64,000 nucleotides of DNA, from the NCBI RefSeq assembly GCF_003605385.1, contig NZ_QYTV02000002.1, forward strand, positions 554,425 through 618,424, written 5' to 3'. A program made the translations under genes and the position numbers. The notes below the pieces were generated by a model. The model worked only from the letters and a program-made list of their open reading frames with translations, made no database searches and had not been told where the DNA came from. This DNA is from Siminovitchia acidinfaciens. Its GTDB lineage: Bacteria > Bacillota > Bacilli > Bacillales > Bacillaceae_C. This document shows, piece after piece, positions 62,359 through 64,000 of this stretch. Positions within the stretch are counted from its first letter, which is position 1; each line of letters opens with the position of its first letter.

Positions 62359-62386
62359 ATGCAGTGCCGTTGTTTGAACGCCTTAA

Positions 62387-62462
62387 TGGTGGCTCAGGAC
62401 GGAATCGAACCGCCGACACAAGGATTTTCAGTCCTTTGCTCTACCGACTGAGCTACTGAGCC
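62387..62462 (-). tRNA. tRNA-Phe (GAA)
   Basis: GGCTCAG acceptor; anticodon GAA in CTGAAAA; CCA encoded. Confidence 0.97.
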
Positions 62463-62536
62463 TTATATAGTTAAGCTATGAGAAGTTTTATAACAGTCTC
62501 AGCAGAATAATTGTTCGGCTGCTTTGTTAATAAAAA

Positions 62537-62612
62537 TGGCGGTCCCGACGGGAATCGAACCCGCGATCTCCTGCGTGACAGGCAGGCATGTTAACCGCTA
62601 CACCACGGGACC
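62537..62612 (-). tRNA. tRNA-Asp (GTC)
   Basis: GGTCCCG acceptor; anticodon GTC in CTGTCAC; CCA encoded. Confidence 0.97.
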
Positions 62613-62620
62613 ATATTATA

Positions 62621-62694
<74 letters not shown>

Positions 62695-62709
62695 ACGATA
62701 GAATTAAGA

Positions 62710-62802
62710 TGGCGGAGGAAGAGGGATTCGAACCCCCGCGCGGTTTAACCCGCCTGTCGGTTTTCAAGACCGATCCCTTCAGCCAGACTTGGGTATTCCT
62801 CC
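62710..62802 (-). tRNA. tRNA-Ser (TGA)
   Basis: Long variable arm; anticodon TGA in CTTGAAA; CCA encoded. Confidence 0.97.
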
Positions 62803-62827
62803 AATGAAAGTGAAAGTGAAAGTAAAA

Positions 62828-62904
62828 TGGTGGACCTTGTAGGACTCGAACCTACGACCGGACGGTTATGAGCCGTCTGCTCTAACCAACTGAGCTAAAG
62901 GTCC
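62828..62904 (-). tRNA. tRNA-Ile2 (CAT, lysidine type)
   Basis: GGACCTT acceptor with a CAT anticodon. The body resembles the Bacillus tRNA whose C34 is changed to lysidine by TilS to read AUA, and its place in the trnB-like order also says Ile. Confidence 0.8.
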
Positions 62905-62915
62905 TACAAAAGGTA

Positions 62916-62992
62916 TGGTAGCGGCGGAGGGGATCGAACCCACGACCTCACGGGTATGAACCGTACGCTCTAGCCAGCTGAGCTACGCCGCC
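62916..62992 (-). tRNA. Elongator tRNA-Met (CAT)
   Basis: GGCGGCG acceptor with C1-type pairing intact; CAT anticodon in TTCATAC; CCA encoded. Called elongator Met by comparison with the trnB order. Confidence 0.82.
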
Positions 62993-63016
62993 CACATATT
63001 ACTTAGTATATTAAAT

Positions 63017-63092
63017 TGGTGGAGCCTAGCGGGATCGAACCGCTGACCTCCTGCGTGCAAAGCAGGCGCTCTCCCAGCTGAGCTAAGGCCCC
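63017..63092 (-). tRNA. tRNA-Ala (TGC)
   Basis: GGGGCCT acceptor; anticodon TGC in TTTGCAC; CCA encoded. Confidence 0.97.
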
Positions 63093-63108
63093 ATTGTTAG
63101 TTAAAAAG

Positions 63109-63185
63109 TGGTCGGGAAGACAGGATTTGAACCTGCGGCCCCTTGGTCCCAAACCAAGTGCTCTACCAAGCTGAGCTACTTCCCG
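63109..63185 (-). tRNA. tRNA-Pro (TGG)
   Basis: CGGGAAG acceptor; anticodon TGG in TTTGGGA; CCA encoded. Confidence 0.97.
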
Positions 63186-63199
63186 TTAATATTATGTAA

Positions 63200-63273
<74 letters not shown>

Positions 63274-63285
63274 AAATTTTTGAAA

Positions 63286-63371
63286 TGCCGAGGACCGGAA
63301 TCGAACCGGTACGGTAGTTACCTACCGCAGGATTTTAAGTCCTGTGCGTCTGCCAGTTCCGCCACCCCGGC
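63286..63371 (-). tRNA. tRNA-Leu (TAA)
   Basis: Long variable arm; anticodon TAA in CTTAAAA. CCA not encoded. Confidence 0.97.
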
Positions 63372-63380
63372 AAAGTAAAG

Positions 63381-63452
63381 AGCGGAAGACGGGGTTCGAA
63401 CCCGCGACCCCCACCTTGGCAAGGTGGTGTTCTACCACTGAACTACTTCCGC
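63381..63452 (-). tRNA. tRNA-Gly (GCC)
   Basis: GCGGAAG acceptor; anticodon GCC in TTGCCAA. CCA not encoded. Confidence 0.97.
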
Positions 63453-63458
63453 TTAATA

Positions 63459-63540
63459 TGCGGGTGAAGGGAGTCGAACCCCCACGCCTTACGGCACTAG
63501 ATCCTAAGTCTAGCGTGTCTGCCAATTCCACCACACCCGC
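63459..63540 (-). tRNA. tRNA-Leu (TAG)
   Basis: Long variable arm; anticodon TAG in CTTAGGA. CCA not encoded. Confidence 0.97.
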
Positions 63541-63544
63541 AAAA

Positions 63545-63620
63545 TGGTGAGCCATGCAGGATTCGAACCTGCGACCCTCTGATTAAAAGTCAGATGCTCT
63601 ACCAACTGAGCTAATGGCTC
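63545..63620 (-). tRNA. tRNA-Lys (TTT)
   Basis: GAGCCAT acceptor; anticodon TTT in CTTTTAA; CCA encoded. Confidence 0.97.
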
Positions 63621-63675
63621 TTTTCGAAATTAAGTTTCCAGTCACTCGACATAATCAGACAGAAACAATTTAGAA

Positions 63676-63751
<76 letters not shown>

Positions 63752-63756
63752 ATTTA

Positions 63757-63832
63757 TGGTGGAGGATGACGGGTTCGAACCGCCGACCCCCTGCTTGTAA
63801 GGCAGGTGCTCTCCCAGCTGAGCTAATCCTCC
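63757..63832 (-). tRNA. tRNA-Val (TAC)
   Basis: GGAGGAT acceptor; anticodon TAC in CTTACAA; CCA encoded. First tRNA after the 5S gene. Confidence 0.97.
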
Positions 63833-63880
63833 ATAATATAGGATGTTGTGTTTTCATCTGCTATCTGTTAAAGATAATCT

Positions 63881-63996
<116 letters not shown>

Positions 63997-64000
63997 CTAT

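Overview
The window looks like a chromosomal segment of a low-GC, Gram-positive, endospore-former-type Bacillaceae. The reasons are strong AGGAGG-type ribosome binding sites with frequent TTG/GTG starts, a ytmA-ytlACD-ytkD-dps-ytzI-yidD-men backbone that I recognise from Bacillus subtilis, and a 21-gene tRNA cluster in the same order as B. subtilis trnB behind a 5S rRNA gene. The left two thirds (about 1-44 kb) is a run of catabolic clusters; the right third (about 44.8-64 kb) is conserved backbone.

Layout. (1) 1-3.4 kb: the start of an amidase that runs off the left edge, a small gene overlapping it, a sodium:solute symporter, a small one-helix membrane protein, and a 25-codon truncated copy of a diiron-protein gene found at 22-23 kb. 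(2) 3.5-12.8 kb: a formaldehyde module. hxlA, hxlB and the regulator hxlR lie on the minus strand, facing zwf-pgi-gnd plus a cyclase-family hydrolase on the plus strand; a DMT-family transporter follows. HPS, PHI, Pgi, Zwf and Gnd together make a closed dissimilatory ribulose-monophosphate cycle that oxidises formaldehyde to CO2. A 40-bp element, 33/40 identical in its two copies, sits at the same distance from the -35 box upstream of both hxlAB and zwf; it is probably the HxlR site that joins both operons in one regulon. (3) 12.8-18.1 kb (minus): a two-component flavin monooxygenase (HpaB/HpaC-like) with a stand-alone FAD synthetase, a RidA-like protein without the usual arginine, a DUF1028 protein and an M20 hydantoinase/carbamoylase-type hydrolase. 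No known substrate can be assigned. (4) 18.3-30.9 kb: a second oxidative set. It has a ferredoxin reductase, a HAD phosphatase, a HutI-like amidohydrolase, a ferredoxin, a ferritin-like diiron protein, a PuuP-like amine permease, a class III aminotransferase, an aldehyde dehydrogenase and a large SARP-type regulator preceded by three CTTACAA heptads at exact 11-bp spacing. The order of chemistry fits amine, aldehyde, acid, ring hydroxylation, ring opening; histamine or another imidazole amine is the best guess.

(5) 31-44.3 kb (minus): a bacterial microcompartment (BMC) locus, apparently one long operon. It holds three BMC-H shell proteins, one BMC-P (EutN/CcmL) protein, a divergent protein that looks like two degenerate BMC domains behind a basic disordered arm, a flavoprotein with an EutQ-like tail, a UbiD/UbiX decarboxylase pair, an isochorismatase-type hydrolase, two or three amidohydrolases, an M20 deacylase, a DUF1989 protein and a cyclase-family hydrolase. 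The usual metabolosome core (aldehyde dehydrogenase, phosphotransacylase, alcohol dehydrogenase) is absent, so this is probably a nitrogen-heterocycle compartment of undefined chemistry. (6) 44.8-61.7 kb: DUF2294, ytmA, an ABC importer (ytlACD), ytkD, small genes, dps, ytzI, yidD, DUF1540, then menF-D-H-B-E (minus) and divergent menA and yteA. (7) 61.8-64 kb: 21 tRNA genes and a 5S rRNA (minus), the end of an rRNA operon.

Five copies of a dispersed GC-rich repeat lie in the gaps at 37.1, 44.3, 52.0, 54.2 and 59.4 kb. The 37-kb copy has run into a coding region and supplies the last 38 codons of the BMC flavoprotein.
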